From assembly GCA_030549495.1 (NCBI GenBank), contig JAUIRK010000673.1, positions 1-64,000 on the forward strand: 64,000 bases of DNA, in the 5' to 3' direction. The notes below the pieces were generated by a model. It saw only the letters and a program-made list of their open reading frames with translations, was not told where the DNA came from and did not search any database. Both the position numbers and the translations under genes were made by a program. Numbering within the stretch: position 1 is the stretch's first letter; each line of letters begins with the position of its first letter. Of the stretch, positions 22,876 to 33,079 are shown in pieces. The DNA is from Nectonema munidae (Eukaryota; Nematomorpha; Nectonematoida; Nectonematidae).

Positions 22876-24868
22876 GGTTGGCGGACATTAGGGTTATTCA
22901 GACATTAGGGCTATTTTATTCATCATACTCACTTGCAGCAACTATTGTTAAGCCTAAACACGTGACAGCATAGATATATGATGTATTAGCCTAAGAGTGA
23001 TTTCCAAATGTTGAAAGCACCCCCTAAGACGGGCAAGCACTACTATGTGTTGGAGCGCAGCAGAGAGATGAGCAAAAATCAATTTTATTTTTTTTTTAAG
23101 TTTTTGTTTGAAAAACAAACACATACATCACATCAAAAAATATGTCTTATTTTTTTATTTAATTTTTTTAGTATTGTATTTAAAAAAACACAAAATATTT
23201 GTTAAAAATTAATTAAAAAAGAGAAAGAAGGAAAATAATAAATAAAGCTGCAGTATTGCATATCAAAACAAACTTGACAGCTCTTCTTGTGATCTTTCAT
23301 TTATTTGAAAAAATAAATGTGTCAAATAAAGTGATTTATGCTTTTTTATATCAACGTGCCAAGTGTGTCAACTTTACAACACCATACAATATTTTATAAT
23401 TATATATATTTGGGTTCTCTTTTCCAATTATTGTTTTCAAGTAGCAAAAATACCTTGTGTAGCACATGTTTATCAGTGTGCGGTCAAATTGACGTCAATG
23501 TCACTTGAGGTATTTTTTACTTTTTCTTCAAAATGAAGAATCGTAACTTTTTAATTTTTTACTTTAGAAAAAGAGTTAATTAAGTGGAACAAGATCAATG
23601 AAAATTGTTTAAATATTTTGAAAATTTTAAAAACACAGAGGTTATAAAGTTTAAAATGCGGTCCTTTTGACCGCAATGTCATTTTAGTGACATATTTTGT
23701 GTCAAATAAAAATGAAAATTATTCGCTAATATATCTTATAGTGGGAATACAAAGGTTACATATTTTATATCTTTTGAATATAAAATCTTATAATTTTAAT
23801 ATCAATTATTTATTAAATATATACTTTTTATTACATATTCATTGTATTATATTTATATATTGTGAGAATAAAAAGTTTACCTATTTATATTTTTTCTTAT
23901 CAAAAAATATAGCACTTTTTAATCATAAACATCAAATCTATATTATTTCTTATATTTTTTCCTTTCATTATTTTCAAAAAATTTATATTCTTCAGGAATT
24001 TGAAAATCAATAGATTTAGGAGGTTTCTCACGGCCTCTATTTCTTCTAATATATCGCTTTATACTTTCGGGTTTTGGCAAACAATCGAAATTTTCTTGGT
24101 TTAACTCACAAATATTGTCTCTTAAAATTAACACAGTATAAAAAATTAATTTCAATTTAAAAGATAAAACCTATGAATTTTAGATGTAGGAGAGAAAATT
24201 TTTTCTGACGCTTCTTTTTTAATTGCGTTCAGAGTTATTCTCTTGATTGTAGATAAAATCATGATTATGCGCCTTTTTCTTTTTTATTTCATTAAATCTA
24301 CCGTCTAAACTTTTTTTTATAAATTATTGTTCCTAAAAAAACCAAAAAAATTTTTGCTATTATATAAAGTGCAAACATATCTTTTTGTTTCTCCAGCTAA
24401 AATTCATATTCATTAAAATCTCAAAATAAATTTCAAAAATAAACTTACTGCTTCCACATTCATAATAATAATAATAATAGCCATCAATACTAATGTTAGT
24501 GTGTGTAAGCTATACAAATGCAAAATATTGTTAATATAACACTCTTATTAGCGTTATTCAGATCTTAGGGCTATTCTTTCATCATACTCACTTGCAGCTT
24601 AAAAAATATTTTGCAGCTTAGATAAAAGCTAATTAATTAAATAAGCCGAACCCTTGCATCTTAAATAAAAGCTAATTAAATAAAATAAAGCATAAAAGCT
24701 GGCATATCCCTAGCTCTACTTTCTAAGCTCTCGCAAAATATTGCTAATATAACGCCCAGTGCATTACACTAAGTCCCTAGCTTCACTTGTAGGTATCATG
24801 TGTTTCTCATTATATTTTTCTGCAAGCGAGTATGATGAGTGCAATAGCCCTAATGTCCGCTTTCCCCG
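22876..24868. mobile_element. 2-kb non-autonomous inverted-repeat element
   Basis: The left end reads GGTTGGCGGACATTAGGG; the right end, complemented, reads CGGGGAAAGCGGACATTAGG. The repeats continue inward through TCATCATACTC(A/G)CTTGCAG. ACGAGC flanks both sides (22,870-22,875 and 24,869-24,874). Removing the element plus one ACGAGC joins the host reading frame exactly (NSRA then TYVVMAFF), which strongly supports these boundaries. The interior is AT-rich with no transposase. A further copy of the terminal module lies at 24,551-24,600 in left-end orientation. The class is uncertain; a 6-bp duplication is unusual for small elements. Confidence 0.75.
24551..24868. repeat. Internal terminal-module duplication (possible 318-bp derivative)
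   Basis: CAGATCTTAGGGCTATTC at 24,555 opens a module that continues TCATCATACTCACTTGCAGC. It faces the genuine right terminus of the 2-kb element, so 24,551-24,868 on its own looks like a short inverted-repeat element with roughly 43-bp ends. It may be a duplicated end or a miniature derivative nested at the tip. Confidence 0.5.
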
Positions 24869-25421
24869 ACGAGCAACGTACGTCGTTATGGCTTTTTTTC
24901 TTCTGGAGGAAAAGCGCAAGATGTTTGAAGCAGCGTGTGATTTTATTTGTTATGAGTGGGCCGAGGGTGGTCGGAGAATCTCTGATTGTGGTGATTCACT
25001 GATTATTTCTTCATTCTTTGATCTAACCGCTAGCATGCATTTATATCTCTTCTCCACTAATGTGCAGTTCTTATTTACCTCATCACTCTCTCTTACTCTA
25101 TATACGCTTGTTATTCTTTTAACATGCTCACTCGTTATGTGCGCATTGATAACGTCTGAGAAAGCAGTGTATGAGTTTGATGGGTGTGAGGCATGAAACG
25201 AAACTGTCATATATTGAAGAAAATGGATAAACAATCGATTTTGTATACCCATAAAATGCGGAAGTAATTATCTGGAATTTACTTTCTTTAGTATTTTCTT
25301 GCAGACTTTATAATAGGATTAGTGAGATAGCATCACTAAGACAGCTGTCAATCTTATTCTATTCTTGTATCTGTACAATACAATATCTTTGTTTTCATTT
25401 ACTTTTCTTTGAGAAAATCAA

Positions 25422-25750
25422 ATGTTTAGAGACGGTTACAAATACTTTAAAAAACAAGAATTTCAAACTACAGTACATTATTATTGTACTAAGCCTAAAT
25501 GCCCAGGTAAAAACTTTTAATATAAATTTCAAATATTTTTATAATACAAATATCTTTTATAGGAAGAATCATATTATCAAAAAGTGATTCTTCAACATTA
25601 AAGTTCATTCCTCATAGTCATGACCCCATTACAGAAGCTGTTAATAAATTTACTACAAAAATCAAAGCAGATGCGCTAACAACAAGAAAATCCACAAGTA
25701 AAATCCAAAGGAAGAATTGCATGGAGCTTCGAAAAATCATAAATTTATAA
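25422..25750 (+). CDS. FLYWCH zinc-finger protein, two exons, intact
   Basis: Exon 1 (25,422-25,506) starts ATGTTTAGAGACGG and encodes MFRDGYKYFKKQEFQ and TTVHYYCTKPKCPG. A 56-bp intron follows (GTAAAA donor at 25,507, TTTTATAG acceptor ending 25,562). Exon 2 (25,563-25,750) encodes GRIILSKSDSSTLKFIPHSH then DPITEAVNKFTTKI and ends in TAA. The spliced product is 90 residues with no break. The Cys-Cys-His-His set (YYC, KCPG, PHSH) and the F-DGYKY opening fit a single FLYWCH finger, a DNA- or protein-binding domain found in host regulators and in Mutator-like transposons. The gene lies inside the inner hAT element, downstream of the transposase-like gene in the same orientation. It could be part of that element, a captured host exon pair, or a host gene swept into the repeats. 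Confidence 0.65.
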
Positions 25751-26197
25751 ATTTTAAGTTTCTAGCAAAAAACAATTTTTAATTTTTTCTTTTGTGTTAT
25801 TTATTTAGCTTTTTATTTCTTATAAATAAAGTTAAAAAGACTAATATAAATTGAATTCTTTAAAATGGGGGAAATTTTCTCTTTTCTAAAATTTATTTTA
25901 AAAAAAGGGGGAAATTTTTTTCGCGAAAGCAAAAATGAATCTTATATTTGTCAAATGTGGATAAAAGTTCCTTCTTTGAAAGTAGTTTCATTAAAAAAAA
26001 AATTTTGTAATTACTCTAATGCACATATTTACATGTATTACAGTTGAGGAAATAAGGGAAAATGAACTTTAGCGAAATTCACATTACACTGCATTTCTCT
26101 GTGTGGAAATTTCTGTGAAAAGAAGTACTTTTTGAAAAACATCTCGCATACCACTTGGAAGGCTTTCGCGTACCACAGGTTGGGAACCCCTGCACAG

Positions 26198-26930
26198 TGT
26201 AGAGGAACGCAGGGAAATTCGAATTCGAATAGAATTCAATAGGGATTAGTCAAAATCGTCTTCTTTAGGTGAATTGAAATGGATTAAATGTTTCGCGATA
26301 CAACGAAAATAACCTCCAAGTCTACTTCAACAATTACGAGTTCGTCATGATGCTTGCTAGCTTACCTTGCCGATTTATTCATCTGACATAACGAAATGAA
26401 CCATTGGCCGTGATGTAACACTCAATGGCGTTGAAAAGAAGGTAGCTGAAGTATCTCCTAGAATTGAAATCTGGCATGCACGAATCAAGGTTGGGTCCCC
26501 TACTTAGCTTCCTTTTTTGAAAGAAAACCGGCAGATGCAGAGGATTGAGTTTCCCCTCGCCATAAAAGATTGCATCACTGGACATCTCGGCAATCTCTCA
26601 AATGAGTTCAAATGGTATTTCGACGATGCACAGTTGGATGTTACGTGGCACAAAGGCCTGTTCAAAGCCAAACTTGAACCTGCTGAAGAAGTGAGGATCT
26701 GGCATAGTTTAACATTTCAAAAGCAATGAAGGCGGTCTTGAGTGACAAAGAAGACCTCTACATCTCTTTCCTCTCTCTTCAGGATTCGTATTCCCTACTC
26801 AACAAGAAAGCATCCGTAATGATCATTCAATTTGCCACACCATATCTTTTCGAATCTGAATTTCAGATATTAAGTCCAGAAATTAAGACATCGTGAACAA
26901 TATTCGCCTTGTTGTGTCGAAGACGGAGCC
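26198..26930 (+). pseudogene. Outer ZBED/SCAND3-like hAT transposase, 3' half
   Basis: This resumes directly beyond the inner hAT terminus. Traces in order: SLPCRFIHLT with NEPLAVM (equivalent to the AYLADIF...LN segment), KSGMHESRLGP, IKDCITGHLGNLSNEFKWYF (matching the family's I..HL..L..EF.RYF block), then SFLSLQDSYSLLNKKASVMI and IQFATPYLFESEF. The last is the hAT C-terminal dimerisation motif, usually LLPFATTYLCEAGFS. Several frame changes and stops are present. Together with 18,470-19,084 it forms one gene split by the inner hAT. Confidence 0.65.
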
Positions 26931-27469
26931 GGACATAATAGGCTTCGACAGATAAGCCCAACAGCTGATTGGATTCCTTAGGAAAATGTTTACTTTGATT
27001 TATCTTTTAAACTGAATAAATAAATTTCACAAAACTAAATCTGAATCTCTTAAGCCACGAAGCTTAAGCATATTAGAGCTGCACTAATTTTCTACCCTCA
27101 AGTGCGGGGGCGTAAAGTGCGCCCGCCCCTTTTTTCTCAGATATTAATAAGTTAATGTGATATATATATTTCAAGCATTCTAAATTCAGAGGTGATGTTC
27201 TTTTTTATCAAAATCAATCAAAACGTCAAAAATTGATTTATATATGACAGCTCATCTCAAAAAAGAACTTTTTATTTAAATAATTATATAAAGTTTTTTA
27301 CACATATATACCCATTTTCAAGTATGTTCAATTTAGTAATGATGCTAATTTTTATGAAAATCAATCAAACCTTTCAATCAATGTCAAATATAATAAACTT
27401 CAAATAAATTCTACTTGTAGTATTTCTCTGCTAATTATAATCTTAATTTATTTAATAAACCAAGTTTAG

Positions 27470-28142
27470 GTGTTTCAAAATGTTTCATTTGACAGTAAAT
27501 TAGGTATCTTGATCATCGTTTTTTTTTATAAAAGCTTCTCTGTCTTTGATGCCGATATAGCATTACCAGTGTATAAAGCTCTAATACGCCTGCACTTCGA
27601 GTATAGCAATGTAGTAGCACATCCAACACGTGCTAAAGATATGAAAAGCTTAGAAAAAGTGCAGAGATTTATTACGAAGAAGATTGAAGGCTTCCAGAAT
27701 TTAGAATATGAAGAAAGGATGCGCAAGTTATCTCTACCATCTCTCACCTATAGGTATAAGCGCAACGATATCATCATGACCTATAATATAGTTCCGGAAA
27801 TATGAAAATAAAATCTAGTGTTCTGCCCGAGTTCTCCTCAAGAAGCTCCAGAGTTCATAGAAAACAATTCAAAAAAGCAAGATGTGCAAAAGCATTTTTA
27901 AGATCTTCCTTTTCGAATAGAATCATAAATGACTGCAACAAACTACCTGAAGACATTGTGGATGCACCATCACTCAACGTTTTCAAAAATCGCCTTAATT
28001 CCTACTGGAGAGACGAGGTTTTTATATTTAAATAGCTGAATACATTTTAACATGATTGTTTTTTTCTGTATTGATGCGATCCTAACAAGCTTTTCATTAG
28101 CTTATTTTTTTCGCTTAATAAATTTATGTTATGTTATGTTAA
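27470..28142 (+). mobile_element. CR1-type LINE, 5'-truncated copy A
   Basis: This encodes the region after the reverse-transcriptase core. LPVYKALIRLHFEYSNVVAH, SLEKVQRFITKKIEGFQNLE, YEERMRKLSLPSLTYRYKRN and DIIMTYNI are followed, after one frameshift near 27,800, by CAKAFLRSSFSNRIINDCNK, LPEDIVDAPSLNVFKNRLNS and YWRDEVF. These are standard C-terminal motifs of CR1-like LINEs. The 3' end carries AATAAATTTATG and a short tandem ATGTT tail (28,126-28,140). It is strongly truncated at its 5' end, as expected from incomplete reverse transcription. Confidence 0.8.
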
Positions 28143-29150
28143 ATACAGATAATGTAAAAATTTTGCTGAAAAATTTTAATTTTTGATTTTGATTGACAGA
28201 TTATGACATGAGAGGGTCATTTAACTACCATTAAAATGGTATCAAAAGATGCAGCTAGTGTGTGCATTTAGAAAAAGTCATGGAAACGACGGTGTAAAGG
28301 GATGAATTTCAAAAAGTACGTTCATCATGTGAGGATGAACTTTTCCATTGTTTATTTCAATTCCAAGAATTGATTGAAAAAGCTGTAATTTACGCGAAAT
28401 TGTTTCATTCTACTCCGTTTGTCTTTGTTTTCGCTTCCATCTCTACAGAGAATCAACAAATAGAAATCGTTGTACTTAATGTTTTCTAAAGGTGCTCATT
28501 TTGTCATAAGAATTCTTGAAATGTACTGAGTATGGGAATACTGAGCTTTTATCCCCATTGTACAGGATAACCACAACCTTAAGACTTCACTTCGAAGTGT
28601 TGATGGAAAGATGTCAATGTGAAGGTTTTCCAAGATTTCTAGGTATATCAGTGTTATAAAAATCATGAGATGTCTAAGATTTCATAAGTTCAGTAAATGA
28701 GAAAATAATATTTCTAAGCTAAGAATATTGTAAAAGTCAGACGAGAAAGATTAAAATTTATTTATAATTTCATTTCTTCTCATTTTTATAATAAACTTGT
28801 AAGTATTTTCTAACATGAATTTCAGACAAAAAAGAACTTTTTCATTATCATTTAAGTTAAAAATTATTTTGTAATAAGCCTCTACGTCATTCTTTCTTAT
28901 TTTATATGAAAATAGGGGAATTCATTTTCATAGGCATTTCATTTAATATTATTTAACTGTTTAGTAAATATAAACTTCTATGCATTGAATACAATTAGAA
29001 ATAGGACTCGTCTTTTCTACGACTCGTTTTAGCAAATTAAAACAAATCAAATCATTAACATCTTAAAAAGTCTAAAAGTACACAGGGCAAAATAGAAATT
29101 TTTCTATTGCATCAAATGTTTTAAGACACATACATATATATCTAATTTTC
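28143..29150. other. No gene seen
   Basis: AT-rich intergenic or intronic sequence. I find no coding frame, terminal repeats or tandem structure. Confidence 0.5.
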
Positions 29151-29215
29151 ATTATGTTCTTTTTTTGCAATTTGCAAGTGGAATGTATTTAAACCAGCCG
29201 GTCCCGTGGTGGTTA

Positions 29216-29395
29216 CTCGCTTCGCTCCAAACATGGGGAATCAGTGGTAGGGTGTTTGGTTCTCGCTTCGCTCTAACATAGGGGATCATTGGCAATGTGT
29301 TTGTTTCTCGTTTGGCTCTAAACATAGGATCATTGGTAGATTGTTTGTTTCTTGCTTCGCTAGAAACATAGGAGATCATTGGTACGCTCAAACGT
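29216..29395. repeat. 45-bp minisatellite, four copies
   Basis: CTCGCTTCGCTC-type starts occur at 29,216, 29,262, 29,307 and 29,351, giving periods of 46, 45 and 44 bp. Each unit also contains AACATAGG and GATCATTGGTA. The minus-strand open frame here only translates the repeat and is not a gene. The GATCATTGGTA and CTCGCTTCGCT words also occur (complemented) in the minisatellite at 50,570-51,310. Confidence 0.85.
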
Positions 29396-29429
29396 AATAT
29401 TATATGTTTAATGTTTATTTTCATATGAT

Positions 29430-30145
29430 GAATGGTAATGTAATGAATTCGTTTTTACCTTTAGGATTAGGTATAGCTTTATGGGTGATGGACGGGGTGT
29501 TATGTTTTTAAGCATTATCGTTAGGTTAATTGGGCCTTTAACGTAAGTCAATTGGGGCTTTAACCTTATAAGTGATGTGTGATTCCATTCAAAATAAATA
29601 TCAGAATTGATTTGAATGTGCTTGAAAATGCGTATATATGTGACAGAATTATTTTTAATATCGTTGATAAAATAATCTGGTTATAATTAAGTTTTAGCTA
29701 AACTATTTTAAATACTTTTTATAAATACACTTTATATCGTAAACTATTAGTGATTTTTCTGAACTTTATAATTATTCTTTCAAAATTAATTTTAATAACA
29801 ATATATTCGAGTTGAACATTTGAAAGAAAGTCATAACACCAGAGTCGTTATTGACAAATAGAAATATTCTCATTATAACAGGATAATTCGATCTATGATA
29901 GTTAATTTTCTTCCTGGTCACCAGAAGTTTCACAAAGATTCTTTGTTATCTTAGTATGGGGGACAGTCGAGTCAGACATCCACACTGGATATGTGAAAAT
30001 AGACTATTCAAGAGACTTTTGAAGAGGGCATGTCAAAATGACCTTATCGATAAGAGAGAAAATCATTTTGCACCCAACAATTTAGAACAGAATGAAGTAA
30101 TTTATAAAGGCGCTTGGCATTAGTAGTGGTTGCTTTCAACATCTA
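29430..30145. other. No gene seen
   Basis: AT-rich sequence with a short repeat of TTAATTGGGCCTTTAACGTA-type words near 29,520-29,570. No gene is supported. Confidence 0.45.
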
Positions 30146-30779
30146 GGGTCTACTTTTTAAGCCTTCCCACATGAGAGCAGCATATTCGGTGGGAAACAAA
30201 TCCGTTCTCTTTTAGAACTGATATCAAAAATGTTGCAAACATTTTGTGAACTAGGATGCAATATGAGTGTACAACTTCATTTTCTGAATAGTTATCTTGA
30301 TTGCTCTCCTGATAATCTTGGATCTTAAGGCGAAGAATAAAGGTTGCGATAGTTTTGCAAAGATTTAGACAATGAAAAAAGCTACCAAAGACGATGGGAT
30401 AAACATATGATGGTTGACTACTGCTGGCCAATGAAGAGAGATGAACATATAAATTACATAATAGCAAGAATGACAAGTCAACATTTATTCTTTTTTTACT
30501 AATTATTTGTTTTTTATCTTTTAACAAATAATAATAAAAAATTTGCAATGTTTGTGAATAAAATAAATAGGAAGAAAGCTAAATATTAAAAATATTGAAT
30601 TACAAAAATATGTAGCTTAGTGAAAAATCTAACTATTGATCTGAATTCAGAACATCGAAAAAGTATTAGAACCGAATGCGATGAATTTTTGTTGCCGTGA
30701 GTGAGATTTAAAAAAGACGAAGTTAAAGTGAACAGCAGCATAATGAAATAGAGAGAGGCGTGTTTTATTTGAGACTTAC

Positions 30780-30876
30780 GCAAGCACTCCTGATTGAAGT
30801 TGTAGAGGATCGTGAAATACGTTGGCAGGAGGAAGGCTTGTATGGAGAAAACCGCGTATAACAGTTTCAAGCTCAT
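30780..30876 (-). CDS. Host exon candidate, 97 bp
   Basis: On the minus strand, acceptor TTTTTACTTTGCAG precedes ATGAGCTTGAAACTG, and donor GTAAGTCT follows GAGTGCTTGC. The block is GC-richer than its surroundings. Two frames are open. In phase with the exon at 36,747-36,840 (which ends with one leftover base) it reads D-ELETVIRGFLHTSLPPANV then FHDPLQLQSGVLA. Alternatively it reads MSLKLLYAVFSIQAFLLPTY. The splice signals are seen directly; joining it to the upstream exons across about 5.9 kb is inference. Confidence 0.45.
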
Positions 30877-30899
30877 CTGCAAAGTAAAAAGTGCACAAT

Positions 30900-32035
30900 G
30901 AAACTTCTTAGTAGGCTCACTCTCGCGGAAACAGCAAAGTGCATCCGCTGCCTAATTCAATATATACTATTTAACTGTATTATTGTGAGGTGCAAATTGA
31001 CAAGCGCACTTACTAACTCAAAACTTTTACCAAACAACTAACAACTTATTATTATAATATATGGTCTATGTGTAATGCGTATATCTAACTTTTTAAAATT
31101 AAGTAAATAAGTATTATATAACTCAACTGTTTTAGCCGTTATTTACTTCCAGGTTTATGCGTATTTTTTAGTCCGCGTACTTCTGTGATACACTTTTAAA
31201 AATAAGTATTCTAGATTTTGTAATGAATATTTGAGTTATATGAATTATTTTATTTTAAAAAATAAAACAAAAGACCTCGTATCAATTGTCTATTGTTCTC
31301 TCGAAATTGCAACATATGCGCATTTAAAAATGTTGCATTTGCCGTATTTAAAAGCAATACCTGTAAACTATCAATAAAGCAATCATCAGTTTATATATCA
31401 TAAATATATACATATATTTTAATAGTATCGCATAAGAACACTTCACTGAAAATTCATCGCCGAAAGTTCTTAGACGGTAAACTTATTCCGAAAAATTTAT
31501 CAAATGGTAAATTTATCGATGGGTGAACTCATGGAGAATTATTACACACACACAAACTTACGTACACACACGTATACAAGCATTCATAGGTACAAAAATT
31601 TATACTAAAAAAATTAAATAAATAATAATTGTATGTGTTAAGTTTATCTTCTATATATAGTATTGTAGTAATTATTCACTGACACAAAGTATGTGCCTTC
31701 TCCTTATAATAATTTGCTTCGACTGAGATTTGACTTCCAGACCTGCAAACCACATGCTCGCCGAAAAAATCCCTTAGAAATAAACCCTTTAGGAAAAAAC
31801 AAATACGGTTTTCATACGAACCGAACAATTAGCCTTATTTAATCTCAAGTTAGTCCAAAGTTAATTTTTTATTAAAAAATGTATTTTGAAAAGTATTAAA
31901 AAGAAAATAAGCATGCGATAAAATAATAATTGTTTGGAAAGATCACTTCCATCTGATACAGTTAGCAACGTAAGTTCAATAGTCTTTCGACCGTCGACTA
32001 AATCTTTGCATAAGTAAAAGTATTTGTATAAATTT
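30900..32035. other. Non-coding stretch with short repeats
   Basis: AT-rich. A patch at 31,447-31,535 repeats GGTAAA and TTATC words (GACGGTAAACTTATTCCG, AAATGGTAAATTTATCGATG) that resemble the tip of a short inverted-repeat element. A CA-rich run (ACACACACAAACTTACG) lies near 31,543-31,580. No gene is supported. Confidence 0.4.
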
Positions 32036-32039
32036 GTAA

Positions 32040-32625
32040 ATATTTTCTTACCTTTTTGGTACGCTTTTGTGGCGTAGACCTCACGTATCTCGCAGAATTA
32101 TCGCCGAAACCATTGCAGCATCTTTTTAAAGCCCTCAATAGCTACGAAGATTGATCGATGGCTATGCTTGAGCATTTGTTTATAGCTATACCATGCTTCG
32201 GAAAAATTATTAGTTCTGGATCTGTTTTCCAATGTAATTGAATGAACATTTCATAACTTTAGTTATGAAATAAATAAGCTAGGCTGTTAATCATACCACA
32301 GAAAAGCCTTGTGTTTTCGTTAACACGGTACTGTTGTTGGATACCAAGTTCTTGTATTCTTTTTCCATATGTTCTGTGTCAAATGAAAAAAGCAGCCATG
32401 CATACTAATATGCTCACCAAAGTAATTTTTCAGCATTTATTGCTGCTTGTTCAAAATCACACACAATTGTACTTTGGGATCAAAGTTGATACCCATATTG
32501 TCGCATTTTCTAACTATAGCAGTAAACCACTCTTCATAAACTGCTTGTGACTTACCGGGAAGAAATGAATAAACACAAGTTTGAGCAGTTTCGCAAAGAG
32601 AAGCACGGATGATATACAGTTAATT
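32040..32625 (-). pseudogene. Mutator-like (MULE) transposase remnant
   Basis: Minus-strand pieces in order: SFLPGKSQAVYEEWFTAIV (the family's LLPxKxxxxYxxxF segment), DFEQAAINAEKLL (the conserved DFExA motif, in a neighbouring frame), HGCFFHLTQNIWKK (the GCxFHxxQxxxxK motif), IQELGIQQQYRVNENTRLF, and NRSRTNNFSEAWYSYKQML (the RTNNxxExWH-type motif). These are the core of MULE DDE transposases. Several frameshifts and stops make it a fossil. No terminal repeats were located. Confidence 0.75.
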
Positions 32626-33079
32626 GAAAAATTAGAGTGCTACTGAGAAAGTGCCAACCATAAACCACTTAGAAGAATTAGCAAGGAGATGTAGAGATTC
32701 TTCAGTTGAGAATACAAGAACTTTATCAAGAGCATTTTCACCGCTGTCATTTATTAAAAACTCGTTACCTCATGAATCGTGCATTCTCTTGGAAGTACTC
32801 TGTAGAGATTCTAGTTCTTTCGGCAATAATCCAAGTTTTCCAAATTTTCTATTTTTTGCTGCATATATAGCAAAAGTCCTAATGCACATTTTCGTGATTC
32901 TTCAGATGAAGTAAACAATATTTTTTAAAGCTATTTTATCAAATTTCCTGATATTGATTGGAACTCTGTTATTCCATTTACTATAAGCACAGAACTTTTT
33001 AAGGAATTTTAGCAAAAAAGTATTTTTCTCAAATAATTTATGAAAAAACTAGAGTTGGTAGCATTGCGAAACAGTCGAT

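Larger units (their letters stand above)
11240..25183. repeat. Right arm of the 25-kb palindrome (cleaner copy)
   Basis: This is the better preserved arm, and gene content is most readable here. From the centre outwards it holds: ten and a half 421-bp satellite units; a GC-richer exon candidate (16.3-16.7 kb); a tRNA-like short repeat; the 5' half of a ZBED-type hAT gene; a second hAT element with a minus-strand ZBED gene; and a transposase-like gene interrupted by a 2-kb inverted-repeat element. Homology to the left arm ends near 25,183 only because the window starts there. Confidence 0.93.
21423..25196 (+). pseudogene. RNase-H-fold (DDE-type) transposase-like gene, interrupted
   Basis: An open frame of 214 codons (21,423-22,067) starts at ATGGCGTCT and contains a basic N-terminus, then an acidic and Ser-rich segment. 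After at least two frameshifts the core reads EYFCLHFDGKKL (Asp at 22,283), KLGVLKCLDGTAKAIHHELH, then IISDTTAVNTGRLNGIV (Asp at 22,460), then IGYQHHILDLLLKH in place of the usual CxxHH motif, and ends WWNSRA at 22,875. There a 2-kb element intervenes. After it the frame continues TYVVMAFFLLEEKRKMFEAA and CDFICYEWAEGG, and conservation then fades. I recognise the HFDGK / SDTTxxNTGR / QHH pattern as that of a transposon-related family common in arthropods and cnidarians, but cannot name the superfamily with confidence. Confidence 0.65.
19085..26197. mobile_element. Inner hAT element with nested insertions
   Basis: The left terminus reads CAGGGTTTTCCAACC. The right terminus, on the complementary strand, reads CTGTGCAGGGGTTCCCAACC. 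Both are typical of Charlie-like hAT ends, and both carry subterminal GTACCAC motifs (19,115, 19,143, 26,170). TGTAGAG flanks both sides (19,078-19,084 and 26,198-26,204), close to the 8-bp duplication expected for hAT. The left tip seems to have lost about five bases. Inside are its minus-strand ZBED-type transposase (19.3-21.0 kb), a second transposase-like gene with a nested 2-kb element, and a FLYWCH gene. At 7.1 kb it is far longer than an ordinary hAT because of these insertions. Confidence 0.7.

Noticed and set aside
23687-24013. 108-codon frame in the 2-kb element
   Set aside because: Ile/Tyr/Phe/Asn-rich AT-driven frame without recognisable motifs.
22876-24868. LTR-like reading of the direct 48-bp repeats at 22,897 and 24,553
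   Set aside because: The repeats are too short, and inverted termini plus the ACGAGC duplication explain the structure as a DNA element.
29152-29424. Minus-strand 90-codon frame with internal repeats
   Set aside because: It translates the 45-bp minisatellite; there is no other evidence for a gene.
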